A DNA stretch of 64,000 nt from Planctomycetes bacterium UBA7888 (GCA_002500505.1 DLRM01000025.1:15856-79855); one strand, 5' to 3'. Positions 46,401 through 54,607 are shown, counted from the stretch's first letter. The notes: generated by a model from the sequence alone, not told the origin. Numbers and translations: made by a program.

Positions 46401-46952
46401 GTCTTGTTCCTCCATGCCATTGCGCATAACTTCCAAAAAGAAATGCTCCTTCCCAAAAATATCTTGAAGGCGACCCGCTTCAGCAATGGCCTCTGACTCC
46501 TTCCCTTCACGCAAGAACTTGTTCACCGAGCCAGACATGCATCCGGAAAGGCAAGTAATCCCATCTGCATAGGCAGAAATATCGTTCATGTCCACTCGTG
46601 GTCGAAAGTGGTGACCTTCCAGATGGGAAATGGTGGCCAACTCCATCAGGTTTTGCCAACCACGTTCATTCCGTGCCAGCAGAGTGAGATGGGAGTAGGG
46701 GTTCTCTCGGCGGCTGTGTTTTTCGTGACGAGATTTCTTGGCAACATAGATTTCGCAGCCAAGAATTGGGTTGATATTGACTTTTCGGCAGGCTTTGTAG
46801 AACTCAACCGCCCCAAAAAGGTTGCCGTGGTCGGTAATCGCCAGAGAATCGTGACCATCGTGGACCGCAGCCTGGACCAGGTCGGCAATACGATTCGCGC
46901 CGTCTAATAGCGAATATTCTGTGTGAACGTGAAGGTGGACGAAGGGCTCCAT
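43422..46952 (-). CDS. dnaE: DNA polymerase III subunit alpha
   Basis: Replicative polymerase catalytic subunit, 1176 residues from ATG 46952. It has an N-terminal PHP domain (VHLHVHTEYSLLDG; ITDHGNLFGAVEF), the C-family polymerase core with GPGRGSAAGSIVAY and catalytic PDIDIDFC, and a C-terminal OB fold region (FLVGVATLVEVRGTRKD) before a basic tail (KSGKRAPEKRWKKK). PHP histidines and aspartates look intact, unlike in enterobacteria. A longer frame to 47054 runs into the tRNA-Arg gene and is rejected. Confidence 0.97.
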   Translation of the reverse strand: MEPFVHLHVHTEYSLLDGANRIADLVQAAVHDGHDSLAITDHGNLFGAVEFYKACRKVNINPILGCEIYVAKKSRHEKHSRRENPYSHLTLLARNERGWQNLMELATISHLEGHHFRPRVDMNDISAYADGITCLSGCMSGSVNKFLREGKESEAIAEAGRLQDIFGKEHFFLEVMRNGMEEQDRLTEAMARLSPQLNTSLVATNDIHYTRHEDCAAQDALLCLHQGKRIADTDRWKMSTDTLFFRSREQMNRIFGDLPESLSNTLKVAEQVNVEIELGRHRLPKFRPEDDTLPEEFFRKICEEGFAKLYPGNPTKARERLEYEMRVIQEMGFISYFLIVWDLIRYAMDNGIPVGPGRGSAAGSIVAYSLGITRIDPLKYDLIFERFLNSSRVSMPDIDIDFCKERREDMLLYVRQRYGDENVCQIITFGKLKAKNALRDMARVSGISLQDADKAAKLVPDTLNITLEKALEEEAELRSFSNKSAENKNWFKLAQQVEGLARNSGVHAAGVIIADQPLRKIMPLSKQNDAVTSQWDMKICEEYGLLKMDFLGLRTLTILHDAVKSVERNQGQAIDLDKIPLDDEKTFALLQAADTEGVFQLESGGMKRLLSQLKPDCYEDIIAVLALFRPGPLGSGLHETYAKRKHGIEAVEYPHPILEDILNETYGVLIYQEQIMRVAQKMGGFTLNEADTLRKAMGKKRPELLPPYESPFLEGSSENGVPPTVAKDVWDMMVKFADYGFNKSHSAGYAMVTYQAAWLKTHYPSEFYACTLTHEAFDSDKLRLLIEDARHHDIPVLPPCVNRSVVSFTVGEKGVIRFGLEAVKGVGRGAAEALVALREKESSLFFPTLDKLLVAGIPQRLTKTTFEGLAKAGALDCFGRARLDLLSEMESALRSAQSRAKDHAVGQGGLFDTPDTGADSPEEGLFDPEADEGSFHHAPRKLSEEERKETLSMEKEALGLYLTRHPLDPYRDLLAGVTPWDSRNVAESGDRTLAFLVGVATLVEVRGTRKDPSRKYVRLKIEDLYGSTSALAWPSTYEEYRESITEDFVGVFHGQLDHSGDSPTLLIEKVEPLADRDSLRLDGMLELDLSVKEPPLQKLAETLQAHPGHSIVRFFYTTSDGRKVVIRADSDYSVNLQAELIDELKLLLGPENVRVKAKPKSGKRAPEKRWKKKTVN

Positions 46953-47026
46953 GGGGGATGTGGGACTCAATGTAACTTCTCCCTTGACGCGGAGACCGGC
47001 AGACTGTGGAATATCTCGCCCTGAAC

Positions 47027-47103
47027 GCGCCTGTGGCTCAACTGGATAGAGCATCTGACTACGGATCAGAAGGTTGGGGGTTCGAATCCTCCCAGGCGCA
47101 CCA
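47027..47103 (+). tRNA. tRNA-Arg(ACG)
   Basis: A 77-base tRNA with acceptor GCGCCTG/CAGGCGC, anticodon loop CTACGGA (ACG), T arm GGGGGTTCGAATCCTCC and an encoded CCA. A34 of this tRNA is the normal substrate of TadA, whose gene starts 46 bases downstream on the same strand. A weak -35 (TTGACG, 46984-46989) lies upstream. Confidence 0.97.
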
Positions 47104-47149
47104 CCCCATTCGTTAATCCCTTTCCAGGCGTATCACCCCCTAGGCTTCC

Positions 47150-47656
47150 ATGAGCATTCTCTTTCCGCTCGGTGAGCCCGCTGACCCAGAGGAGCGGGAT
47201 GAGCGCATCATGAGGAAAGCTCTCCAGTTTGCTCAGCGCGCGTTGGATGAAAATGAAGTTCCCGTAGGGGCGCTCGTTGTTCGCAAGGGAGAGCTCCTTG
47301 GAAGGGGTTGGAATCAAGTTGAGCAGCTGGTGGACGCCACCGCCCACGCTGAGATGTTGGCTCTTACCCAGGCCTTTGCCGCCGCAGGGGAAAAGCGTCT
47401 TGAAGGGGCTGAAGTTTTTTGCACTCTAGAACCATGCTTGCAATGCGCAGGGGCTCTCCTTCATGCTCGAGTGAGCCGAGTGGTTTTTGCGGCTTCGGAC
47501 CCTAAGTTCGGAGGAGTCCATTCTTTGGCTTCCCTTTTTGACCTTGAAAAAGCCAATCACCAACTTCAATGGAAAGCTGGTGTTCTGGCGGAAGAGTCGG
47601 CTGAGATGCTTCGCGAATTTTTCCGCACCAAGAGGGCTAAGCCTCAAGATTCCTGA
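47150..47656 (+). CDS. tadA: tRNA-specific adenosine deaminase TadA
   Basis: Deaminates A34 of tRNA-Arg(ACG) to inosine so that it reads CGU, CGC and CGA. The 168-residue protein has the zinc/catalytic motif HAE (His66, Glu68) and PCLQC (Cys96, Cys99), with the family segments VPVGALVV and CAGALLHARVSRVVFAASD. The target tRNA gene lies just upstream and is probably co-transcribed. Confidence 0.95.
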   Translation: MSILFPLGEPADPEERDERIMRKALQFAQRALDENEVPVGALVVRKGELLGRGWNQVEQLVDATAHAEMLALTQAFAAAGEKRLEGAEVFCTLEPCLQCAGALLHARVSRVVFAASDPKFGGVHSLASLFDLEKANHQLQWKAGVLAEESAEMLREFFRTKRAKPQDS

Positions 47657-47698
47657 TTCACTTTTCCCAAGGCAGGGGTATCCTATTCGGCCCCAAAC

Positions 47699-47788
<90 letters not shown>

Positions 47789-47823
47789 ACTTCCAACGGG
47801 GAGTTTGTTCTACTGATAATCTA

Positions 47824-47912
<89 letters not shown>

Positions 47913-47928
47913 CAGAATCGTTCAAGGA

Positions 47929-48037
47929 GTCGGGGGTTCGGCTTTGCGCAGCGGACGTGTCACGAATCGGGTCAGACCGGGAACGGAGCAGCCCTAAGAG
48001 ATATTGTCCGGGTGCCGTGAATGTCCGGGCCTCCGAC
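47929..48037 (+). ncRNA. ffs: Signal recognition particle RNA (4.5S/small SRP RNA)
   Basis: About 109 bases. The SRP core is recognisable: GGGTCAGACCGGGAACGGAGCAGCCC (about 47969-47994) corresponds to the conserved GGTCAGG-CCGGAAGG-GCAGCC tip that binds Ffh. The ends GTCGGGGG and CCTCCGAC can pair to close the long helix. Its position directly before dnaX-ybaB-recR is the usual one in many bacteria. Exact ends are estimates. Confidence 0.88.
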
Positions 48038-48075
48038 TTCTTGGACACCCCTAGGCCTGTTATCCTGGGTGGCAC

Positions 48076-49647
48076 ATGTCCTATCGCGTCCTGGCCCGCA
48101 AATACCGCCCCCGAACCTTCGCTGAGGTCATCGGACAGGATCACATCACGACCGCCCTTTCTCGGGCGATTGAAAAAGACCGCTTAGGCCAGGCTTATCT
48201 ATTGGTCGGCCCACGCGGAGTTGGCAAGACGAGTACCGCCCGTATCCTTGCAAAGTCTCTGAATTGTTCGTCCGGGCCAACGGTCACACCGTGTCTTGAG
48301 TGCGACGCTTGCAAGGAGATTGAACTAGGCGGAAACATGGATGTCGTTGAAATCGACGGTGCTAGCAACAACGGCGTTGATGATGTTCGTGCCATTCGCG
48401 AGCGTGTCCACTTCCGCCCTCTGCGTGACCCTTCCAAGGTGTACATCATTGACGAAGTTCAGCGCCTTTCCGGCCCCGCCTTTGACGCCCTCTTAAAAAC
48501 GTTGGAAGAACCACCGGGACATGTTGTGTTCCTTTTCGCAACAACGGACCCGCACAAGATTCCGGACACGATTACCTCTCGTTGCCAAACTTTTGAGTTT
48601 CGTCGCTTGCGGGAAGAAGATGTTCTTTCGAAATTGCGTCAAGTTTGCAAACTCGAAAAAGTTGTGGTGGGAGAGGATGTCCTGGCCGCAATTTCCTGTG
48701 GTTGTCGCGGAGGATTGCGAGATGCCGAATCCATGTTGGATCAACTCTTGGCTGTTGCTGAAGGCGAACCAACCCTGGATGACCTGGAGATGGTTGCCGG
48801 GCTTGCACGACCCGAGCGTTGGCTGGATTTATTTGAAGCTGTTGAGAGAAACGAGGCTGCACACATTCTTCAATGTATTGAAGCTTTCCTTGCCCGCGGT
48901 GGAACGGAACACGAATTAGTTGGGCAGGCCACCGACTTTATTCGAGACTTGCTTCACTTGGCGCTTTTGGGTGAAGATTCTCTTGGAGTCCAACCCGCCG
49001 AAGAGCGCCGAGAGCGGATGATGAGTTTGGCCCGAGCTCTGGGACGCGACCGCATGGAGGCCCTCATGGGCATGCTCTTTACCTTAGAGAGCCGCATTCG
49101 CCAAGCCCCTCTTGCTGCTCGCGCCTTAGTGGAATGGACATTGCTCCGTGCTGCTCGGCTTCAAGAACTTTTGGGTGTGGGCGAACTGATGAAGAGTTTG
49201 AAAAGTACGTCTTCGGTAGCCCCCACACCCAGTTCTCCAAGCTCGGCTTCTGAGCCCGCGACTACACCTCCCCCTGAATCTGCGCCAGAACCCCCACCAG
49301 CGCCTTCTCCCGCCGCCCCAGTTGCGGCGCCTGCTGCCGATGAAGAAAACGTCACTTTGGAATCCCTTCTTCAACTTGCGTCCAAGCGGCAACCGACCTT
49401 GGGCCAAGTGCTCCAATCTCGTTTTTTGCGCGGAGAGCTTCAGCCTAACGGCGTGGAACTTTCTCTCGGCGCGCTAAAGGAAAGAGACGTGTTGATGTTG
49501 GAAGATGAAGCCACTCTTCAGTTTTTAGAGAAGCTCCCAGGGAGCCCCGGGCCCTGGAAAATCCAGATTGAAAAGCCTGGAAAACTGGAAGATCCCCTTG
49601 GTGACCAACTTCGTAACCTCTTTGGAGGTAGGGAGGAGGTACCCTAG
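48076..49647 (+). CDS. dnaX: DNA polymerase III subunits gamma/tau
   Basis: AAA+ clamp-loader subunit of 523 residues. Walker A GPRGVGKTST (about 44-53), the zinc cluster CLECDACKE (about 72-85 including an earlier Cys), Walker B with VYIIDEVQRLS and sensor TTDPHKIPDTI are all present. A Pro/Ala/Ser-rich linker (about 375-425) leads to a shorter tau-like end. No obvious slippery heptamer is seen at the expected place, so frameshift production of gamma is not supported here. Confidence 0.96.
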   Translation: MSYRVLARKYRPRTFAEVIGQDHITTALSRAIEKDRLGQAYLLVGPRGVGKTSTARILAKSLNCSSGPTVTPCLECDACKEIELGGNMDVVEIDGASNNGVDDVRAIRERVHFRPLRDPSKVYIIDEVQRLSGPAFDALLKTLEEPPGHVVFLFATTDPHKIPDTITSRCQTFEFRRLREEDVLSKLRQVCKLEKVVVGEDVLAAISCGCRGGLRDAESMLDQLLAVAEGEPTLDDLEMVAGLARPERWLDLFEAVERNEAAHILQCIEAFLARGGTEHELVGQATDFIRDLLHLALLGEDSLGVQPAEERRERMMSLARALGRDRMEALMGMLFTLESRIRQAPLAARALVEWTLLRAARLQELLGVGELMKSLKSTSSVAPTPSSPSSASEPATTPPPESAPEPPPAPSPAAPVAAPAADEENVTLESLLQLASKRQPTLGQVLQSRFLRGELQPNGVELSLGALKERDVLMLEDEATLQFLEKLPGSPGPWKIQIEKPGKLEDPLGDQLRNLFGGREEVP

Positions 49648-49651
49648 AGGC

Positions 49652-49975
49652 ATGGCTGGATCCCTCGGTGACCTCGGCGGACTGCTTCGGCAGGCGCAAA
49701 AAATGCAACGTCAAATGGCGGATCTCCAGGAAGAACTGGGGAAGCGCAAGTTTGAAGGCAAGGCAGGCGGTGGCGCCGTGAAGGCTGTCGTCTCTGGCAA
49801 TCGCAAGCTCCTTGAGCTTAAGATTAACCCCGATGCGATTGATCCTGAAGAGGCGGAACTTCTTGAAGATCTTATTTTGGCCGCAGTGAATGAAGCTCTT
49901 AAGGCTGCGGAGGAAACTTCTCAAAAAGAAATGCAGGGTCTCTCCGGAGGGATGGGGCTTCCCGGCATGATGTAG
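49652..49975 (+). CDS. ybaB: YbaB/EbfC nucleoid-associated protein
   Basis: A 107-residue DNA-binding dimer of the YbaB/EbfC family, starting at ATG 49652 just after dnaX. LRQAQKMQRQMADLQEEL and the segment with VSGNRKLLELKINPDAID match the family. A Met/Gly-rich end (GGMGLPGMM) is typical. A longer frame from 49568 overlaps dnaX and is rejected. Confidence 0.94.
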   Translation: MAGSLGDLGGLLRQAQKMQRQMADLQEELGKRKFEGKAGGGAVKAVVSGNRKLLELKINPDAIDPEEAELLEDLILAAVNEALKAAEETSQKEMQGLSGGMGLPGMM

Positions 49976-49979
49976 GCGG

Positions 49980-50597
49980 GTGGCTTTCCCGGAACCTCTA
50001 GAACGCCTCATCCGGGCTTTGGAACGATTTCCCGGCGTGGGCCCTCGTAGTGCTGAGCGTATGGCTCTTTTCGTACTGCGCTCCGACCCTGAAGAAGTTG
50101 CGGCCCTTGCGTTGGCCCTTCGGGATGCTCGGATGGAAACTGTCCGGTGCGATACTTGCGGCAACATCACCTTGCAATCCCCGTGTCGCATTTGTGCAGA
50201 TGAATCTCGCAACCGCAGTGTGGTTTGTGTTGTGGAAGGACCTCGCGAAGTTGAAAAAATGGAATCCGCAGGTGCACATGACGGCCTTTATCACGTTCTC
50301 GTAGAAGGTTTTTCCCCACGGGAGGGCGCGGAGCCCGACCCCCGAGCTTTAAAGCATTTGCGGCGGCGAGTCACCGAAGATGGTGTTGAAGAAATCGTGA
50401 TTGCCACCGCCCCCGACCGAGAAGGGGAGGGAGCTGCCCTACTGGTTCGCGAAGCCTTGGAAGGATGCCCGGTCACTCTAACTCGCCTTGCTCGAGGCGT
50501 GCCGGTTGGGACTCGTTTGGAATACCTTCATGGCGAAATCCTTGCTGAAGCTTTTCGGGAGCGACGGCTTTGGCAGGCAGAACCTGAAGAAGCATGA
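49980..50597 (+). CDS. recR: Recombination mediator RecR
   Basis: With RecO loads RecA at gaps. The 205-residue protein has a helix-hairpin-helix (FPGVGPRSAERMAL), a zinc finger (CDTC..CRIC, about 57-73) and a Toprim domain (VVCVVEGPREVEKME..). The start is GTG at 49980, four bases after ybaB. It overlaps truA by ATGA. Confidence 0.96.
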   Translation: MAFPEPLERLIRALERFPGVGPRSAERMALFVLRSDPEEVAALALALRDARMETVRCDTCGNITLQSPCRICADESRNRSVVCVVEGPREVEKMESAGAHDGLYHVLVEGFSPREGAEPDPRALKHLRRRVTEDGVEEIVIATAPDREGEGAALLVREALEGCPVTLTRLARGVPVGTRLEYLHGEILAEAFRERRLWQAEPEEA

Positions 50598-51367
50598 GTG
50601 AACCGCGAAAATGCGCACTTTTGGTGGCGTATCACGGCGGCAAATTTTTTGGTTTTCAGCGGCAACCAGGCAAACCCACCATTCAAGAGGAGCTTGAGGC
50701 CGCTTGGTTTGCAGTGAGTTCCGAGAAGGTTGTGATGTATGGGAGTGGGCGCACAGACAGTGGAGTTCATGCCTGGGGGCAGGTGGTGCATTGCGCAACA
50801 GAATCCAAGATGCCCGTCGACAAGATGGCTCGCGCAATCAACGCTCATCTTCCCGAGGAAGTGGTTGTCCGGGCTGGCGTCGATGTGCCATCCGACTTTC
50901 ATGCCCAAGCCTCCTCCATTGGAAAGCGATATTTTTATCGTCTTGCCTTGGGGAACCCTCGCCCTGTTCTGCACACAGGCTTGGTTGCCTGGGACTCTTC
51001 TCCTACTCTGGATTTGCTTGCCATGCGACAGGGAGCCGCCTTTCTTCTGGGAGAGCATGATTTTTCCGCTTTTGCAGCCGCCGGGAGAAGCACCAAAACG
51101 AGCGTTCGCCGATTGAGAGCCTTCCATATTCGTCCTAGCCGTGGGGGAGTGGTCTTTTATATGGATGGCAGTGGGTTCCTCTACAAGATGGTGCGCAACC
51201 TCGTAGGATCCCTCTTAGAGGTCGGCAAGGGTCGCAGGGCACCCGATTGGGTCGAAACAGTCCTTGAGTCCGGGGACCGGAAGCGCGCAGGAGCCACCGC
51301 CCCGGCCGAAGGATTGGTGCTTTGGCGCTCCCTTTATCCAAAGGATCCATTTTCTCCCCTTTTGTAA
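50594..51367 (+). CDS. truA: tRNA pseudouridine synthase TruA
   Basis: Makes pseudouridine at positions 38-40 of tRNA. The 257-residue protein has the catalytic-aspartate motif GSGRTDSGVHAWGQ (about 51-64), YFYRLALGNP and the C-terminal FLYKMVRNLVGSLLEVGKGR. ATGA overlap with recR suggests coupled translation. Confidence 0.96.
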   Translation: MSEPRKCALLVAYHGGKFFGFQRQPGKPTIQEELEAAWFAVSSEKVVMYGSGRTDSGVHAWGQVVHCATESKMPVDKMARAINAHLPEEVVVRAGVDVPSDFHAQASSIGKRYFYRLALGNPRPVLHTGLVAWDSSPTLDLLAMRQGAAFLLGEHDFSAFAAAGRSTKTSVRRLRAFHIRPSRGGVVFYMDGSGFLYKMVRNLVGSLLEVGKGRRAPDWVETVLESGDRKRAGATAPAEGLVLWRSLYPKDPFSPLL

Positions 51368-51382
51368 GTAGGGAAACTGGAC

Positions 51383-51429
51383 TATTCTGGAGGGAGGGGC
51401 GCGTTGCCTCCCCCCCAGAATATTCTGGG
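51383..51429 (+). promoter_or_regulatory. Inverted repeat and palindrome upstream of hpf
   Basis: An imperfect hairpin (TATTCTGGAGGGAGG 51383-51397 with CCTCCCCCCCAGAATA 51407-51422) overlaps a perfect 16-base palindrome CCCAGAATATTCTGGG (51414-51429). The stem has a short GC loop and no T-run. It could end the truA message or act as an operator or RNA element for hpf, which starts at 51455. Confidence 0.5.
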
Positions 51430-51454
51430 TTCATCATCCCAATAGAAAATCTCG

Positions 51455-51769
51455 ATGCACATCGAAGTCACCAGCCGCTGCGACTCCATCCCAACCGCTT
51501 TACGAGAATATGCTCAAGACCGCCTTGCTGGAGTCGAAAGACTCGGCGAGGAATTTGAGAAAAGCGAAATAATTTTTCAAAAAGAACACGATGAGCTGAT
51601 TTGCGAAGTCATCCTTCATCGTCACCGTGGCGAACCCTTCGTCGCCACCGGCAAAGCTCGTGAGGGCCGTTCCGCTGTGGATGGCGCCGCAAGTAAGCTC
51701 GAAAAACAATTCATTCGTTTCAAAGAAAAACATTCACATAAAGGACGCCGCCACCGCGCGGAGGAATAG
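51455..51769 (+). CDS. hpf: Ribosome hibernation-promoting factor (short form)
   Basis: Binds the 30S decoding region in non-growing cells. The 104-residue protein matches the short HPF/YfiA N-terminal domain (MHIEVTSRCDSIPTALREYA, KEHDELICEVILH, DGAASKLEKQFIRFKEK), with no C-terminal dimerisation domain of the long type. The tail is basic (HSHKGRRHRAEE). It lies before ptsN, as in the hpf-ptsN pair of the E. coli rpoN locus. Confidence 0.93.
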   Translation: MHIEVTSRCDSIPTALREYAQDRLAGVERLGEEFEKSEIIFQKEHDELICEVILHRHRGEPFVATGKAREGRSAVDGAASKLEKQFIRFKEKHSHKGRRHRAEE

Positions 51770-51774
51770 CCACC

Positions 51775-52236
51775 ATGACCCATAACGATTTTTTGTCCGC
51801 CGATGCGGTCATTCTTGATCTCGATGCCGCCGACCGCGACCAAGTTCTTGGCGCATTGGCAGATGCTTTGGTTCAACGCGACCCTGAACTCGCTGGTCGC
51901 CGCGATGACATTTACAATGGCCTTGTTGAACGAGAAGCACAAGGTTCTACAGGCCAGCAAGGTGTTGGGATTCCCCACATCAAATTGTCTGGAATTTCCA
52001 AGGTAAGCATGGTCGTTGGAATCCATAAAGAAGGCCTCGATTACGACGCCTTGGATGGAGAACCCGTGCACGTTTTCTTTTCAGTAATCCGCCCCGAAGA
52101 AGGCACCGAAGACCACTTGGATGTTCTCCGTTGGATTGCTGGTATTGCCGGGCACCAGGATTTCGTTTCCTTCGCTCGCCAAGCTTCTGAAACCGGTCAA
52201 GTTATTGATTTGCTGACGGAACTTTCCCCTGCTTAA
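51775..52236 (+). CDS. ptsN: PTS EIIA(Ntr)-type protein PtsN
   Basis: Regulatory phosphocarrier of the nitrogen-type PTS. The 153-residue protein has the EIIA fructose/mannitol fold, with active-site His68 in GVGIPHIK, the following VVGIHKEGLDYDALDGEPVHVFF and the helix RWIAGIAGHQDF. It lies five bases after hpf and ten or so before HPr; no EI gene is in the window. Confidence 0.9.
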   Translation: MTHNDFLSADAVILDLDAADRDQVLGALADALVQRDPELAGRRDDIYNGLVEREAQGSTGQQGVGIPHIKLSGISKVSMVVGIHKEGLDYDALDGEPVHVFFSVIRPEEGTEDHLDVLRWIAGIAGHQDFVSFARQASETGQVIDLLTELSPA

Positions 52237-52275
52237 TCAGTCGGTTTGAGTTCTGAAAAGAGTAGTCACTCTGCA

Positions 52276-52545
52276 GTGTCGACTGCAGAGGTTCTTGTTT
52301 GCAATGAAGCGGGGCTTCATGCAAGACCCTCCCATGCCCTTGTGAAACTTGCCGGCGAGTTTGACGCCAAAATCCGTCTTTGTTTGGATGGGCGCACGGC
52401 TGATGCTGGAAGCATTTTGTCGGTGATGACTCTGGGGGCAGCAGCGGGTTCGAAGATTCGAATTGAAACCGAGGGAACTGATGCAAAAACTGCGCTAGTT
52501 GCCATGGTGGAGCTTTTCCAGAGCGGCTTTGATGAGGCAACATGA
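52276..52545 (+). CDS. ptsH: HPr-family phosphocarrier protein
   Basis: Small phosphocarrier. I choose GTG at 52276 because it puts the GLHARPS histidine at residue 15 and the regulatory serine of AGSILSVM at residue 46, exactly the standard HPr numbering; a TTG at 52246 would add ten residues. The 89-residue product has the HPr fold. Ser46 is conserved, as in HPr regulated by HPr kinase, but no hprK is seen here. It overlaps the next gene by ATGA. Confidence 0.88.
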   Translation: MSTAEVLVCNEAGLHARPSHALVKLAGEFDAKIRLCLDGRTADAGSILSVMTLGAAAGSKIRIETEGTDAKTALVAMVELFQSGFDEAT

Positions 52546-53132
52546 CGCAAGCGGCGGAGCTTACTACTTTCCAAGTGGAATTTTCGAAACTGGGTGAAGC
52601 TCGTTTCTTGTCTCACCTGGACTTGAGTCGCTCTATGGAGTTTGCCTTACGAAGATGTCGGGTTCCAATGGCATTTAGCTCTGGCTTCCACCCTCGCCCA
52701 AAAATACATTTCGAGTCCGCCTTGCCTTTGGGCTGGGAGTCCGAGCGGGAGTGCATGTGGTTGGATTTTGAAGCGGACTATCCTTGCCGGGAACTCCACG
52801 GCCGATTGGAGCAAACAGTTCCCAGTTGCTTGAATATTTTGAGAGTTCAAAGAGTGGGGAAACGATCGAACTCTTCCGAAACGAGAATCTATCAAGTAGA
52901 AGGCCTCTGCGTGAAGAATGAGGCCCACTCCCAACTTGCCGCTTTCGGAAAGAGCCAATCTGGAGAACCCTGTGCAGAGTTTTGTCAAAAAGATGGGGCG
53001 CAAATATTCACCCTACGTTCCTCGGCACCAAAGGAAGAGCCACCCTCTCTGAAGAAAGTGCTGAAAGCTCTTTATGAGGGTGAAGTGCCAGAGAATTTTC
53101 GCGTAACTCGATTAGTTGAGGCGAGGCAGTGA
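52542..53132 (+). CDS. DUF2344 / radical-SAM-associated protein (TIGR03936 family)
   Basis: A 196-residue protein with the family pattern EFSKLGEARFLSHLDLSR (about 13-30) and SSGFHPRPKIHFESALPLGWES (about 46-67). This family commonly stands next to a B12-binding radical SAM protein or is fused to it, and lies upstream of rng, rplU and rpmA. No radical SAM gene is adjacent here. Function is unknown. It overlaps HPr upstream and rng downstream by four bases each. Confidence 0.85.
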   Translation: MTQAAELTTFQVEFSKLGEARFLSHLDLSRSMEFALRRCRVPMAFSSGFHPRPKIHFESALPLGWESERECMWLDFEADYPCRELHGRLEQTVPSCLNILRVQRVGKRSNSSETRIYQVEGLCVKNEAHSQLAAFGKSQSGEPCAEFCQKDGAQIFTLRSSAPKEEPPSLKKVLKALYEGEVPENFRVTRLVEARQ

Positions 53133-54607
53133 CAAGCTCTTTGTTATTAGTTGTGCACGCGCGAGACCCTGAGGAGTCTCGAGTTGCTTTAGTTTCCGGG
53201 CAGGAAATATTGGAACTCCGTTGGAGTGGCTGCAATGAGGTTTCCATGGTTGGTAACCTCTACAAAGGAATCGTGACCCGTTTGGAGCCCGGTTTAGATG
53301 CAGCCTTTGTTGATTTTGGTGGGCGGCGCGCAGGATTTCTGCATATCGATTACGTCCATCCTGGTTATAGCCAGAAAGAGCTTTCTCCAATCGAAGTGCT
53401 GTCCCTACCTGAAGAGGAGGGGGACTCCGAAGAATCGCTTCGTATTGAAGATTGCCTCGAAGTTGGGCAGGAGGTCATCGTTCAAGTTTTGCGGGACCCC
53501 GTTCGGGGCAAAGGAGCGACTCTCTCAACTAGCATTTCCATTGCTGGTAGATTACTCGTCTTCATGCCTGGGCTTCATCGCTCTGGAGTGAGTCGCAGGA
53601 TTGAGAGCGAAGAAGAAAGAGGACGCCTGAAGGCCATCCTTGAGGCTTACTCTGGGGAAAACGAATCGGTGATTGCTCGAACTGCGGCTGCCGGTTGCAC
53701 CGAAACAGAGCTACAGCGGGATTTTCAGCAACTCCAAAACCGTTGGACTGAAGTCTGCAACAATTGGGATTTGGTTGAGGAGCGCGGTCTTTTGGGTGGC
53801 GAACTTTCCCCTCGTATTCATGGAGTCCGCGATTTGCTTCTTCCGAATGTTTCCAAAATCGTCGTGGATACTGTGGAGGCATCAGAGGAAATCCAAGAAG
53901 CCCTTCTTCTGGATATGCCCGAAGACCAGCGCCCGGAGCTAGAAATTTACCAAGGCTCACGGTCGTTATTTGAAAAGTTAGATATTGAACGTGCTTACCA
54001 GCTTATTTTCCGGTCTCGCGTTCCCTTAGAAGGTGGAGGCTCCATTGTGATTCATGAAACCGAAGCCTTGACGGCCATTGACATCAATAGCGGTCGCCTG
54101 GATAGAGGTAGTTTGGAGGAAACCGCTTTGGCTGCAAACCTGGTGGCTGCAAAGGAAGTCGCCCGCCAAATTCGACTCCGGGATCTTGGTGGAATTGTAG
54201 TCGTCGATTTTATTGATATGCGCCAAGTCCAAAATCGTCGCATCTTGGAAAGTGAATTTCGAGCCCACCTCGGTGAAGATCGAGCGCGATTGAAATCGGC
54301 AAGATTGGCGTCTTTTGGGCTCATGTCCCTTACCCGTCGACGTTTGGGGACTGGGCCACCGCGAGCTTCGGAACACACTTGCTTCACTTGTGGGGGAAGT
54401 GGGACGATTGCCAATCATCACATGGGTGCTTTTCGTGTTATCCGCAGGCTACGCGCTATGGAGCCTAGAAAAGGCCGGCTCCGAGTACATCCTGGGGTAG
54501 CCCATGTATTGGAGGCTGAGCACCTTGCCACCTTTCAAGGCGGGGGATGGGAGCTCAGTTTGGAATCGGACCCACAGCTCGCCCCTGGAGAAATGGCCTT
54601 CCTCTAG
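53129..54607 (+). CDS. rng: Ribonuclease G/E
   Basis: Endoribonuclease for rRNA and mRNA processing, 492 residues, from GTG 53129. An S1 domain (about 35-105; NLYKGIVTRLEPGLDAAFVDFG) leads to the catalytic DNase I-like domain with metal-binding aspartates in ALTAIDINSGR and VVDFIDM. The CFTCGGSG zinc-link motif is present. It has no RNase E-type degradosome tail, so RNase G is the closer match. Confidence 0.95.
   Translation: MTSSLLLVVHARDPEESRVALVSGQEILELRWSGCNEVSMVGNLYKGIVTRLEPGLDAAFVDFGGRRAGFLHIDYVHPGYSQKELSPIEVLSLPEEEGDSEESLRIEDCLEVGQEVIVQVLRDPVRGKGATLSTSISIAGRLLVFMPGLHRSGVSRRIESEEERGRLKAILEAYSGENESVIARTAAAGCTETELQRDFQQLQNRWTEVCNNWDLVEERGLLGGELSPRIHGVRDLLLPNVSKIVVDTVEASEEIQEALLLDMPEDQRPELEIYQGSRSLFEKLDIERAYQLIFRSRVPLEGGGSIVIHETEALTAIDINSGRLDRGSLEETALAANLVAAKEVARQIRLRDLGGIVVVDFIDMRQVQNRRILESEFRAHLGEDRARLKSARLASFGLMSLTRRRLGTGPPRASEHTCFTCGGSGTIANHHMGAFRVIRRLRAMEPRKGRLRVHPGVAHVLEAEHLATFQGGGWELSLESDPQLAPGEMAFL

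Noticed and set aside
46984..47016. A good promoter for tRNA-Arg
   Set aside because: TTGACG is present, but no -10 with normal spacing; I mention it only in the tRNA entry.
48076..49647. Programmed frameshift in dnaX
   Set aside because: No A-rich heptamer followed by a stem is visible between the AAA+ domain and the linker; the runs of A seen are in the early domain or too short.
51383..51429. Insertion-sequence terminal repeats at the hpf upstream palindrome
   Set aside because: There is only one short site with no transposase and no target duplication.
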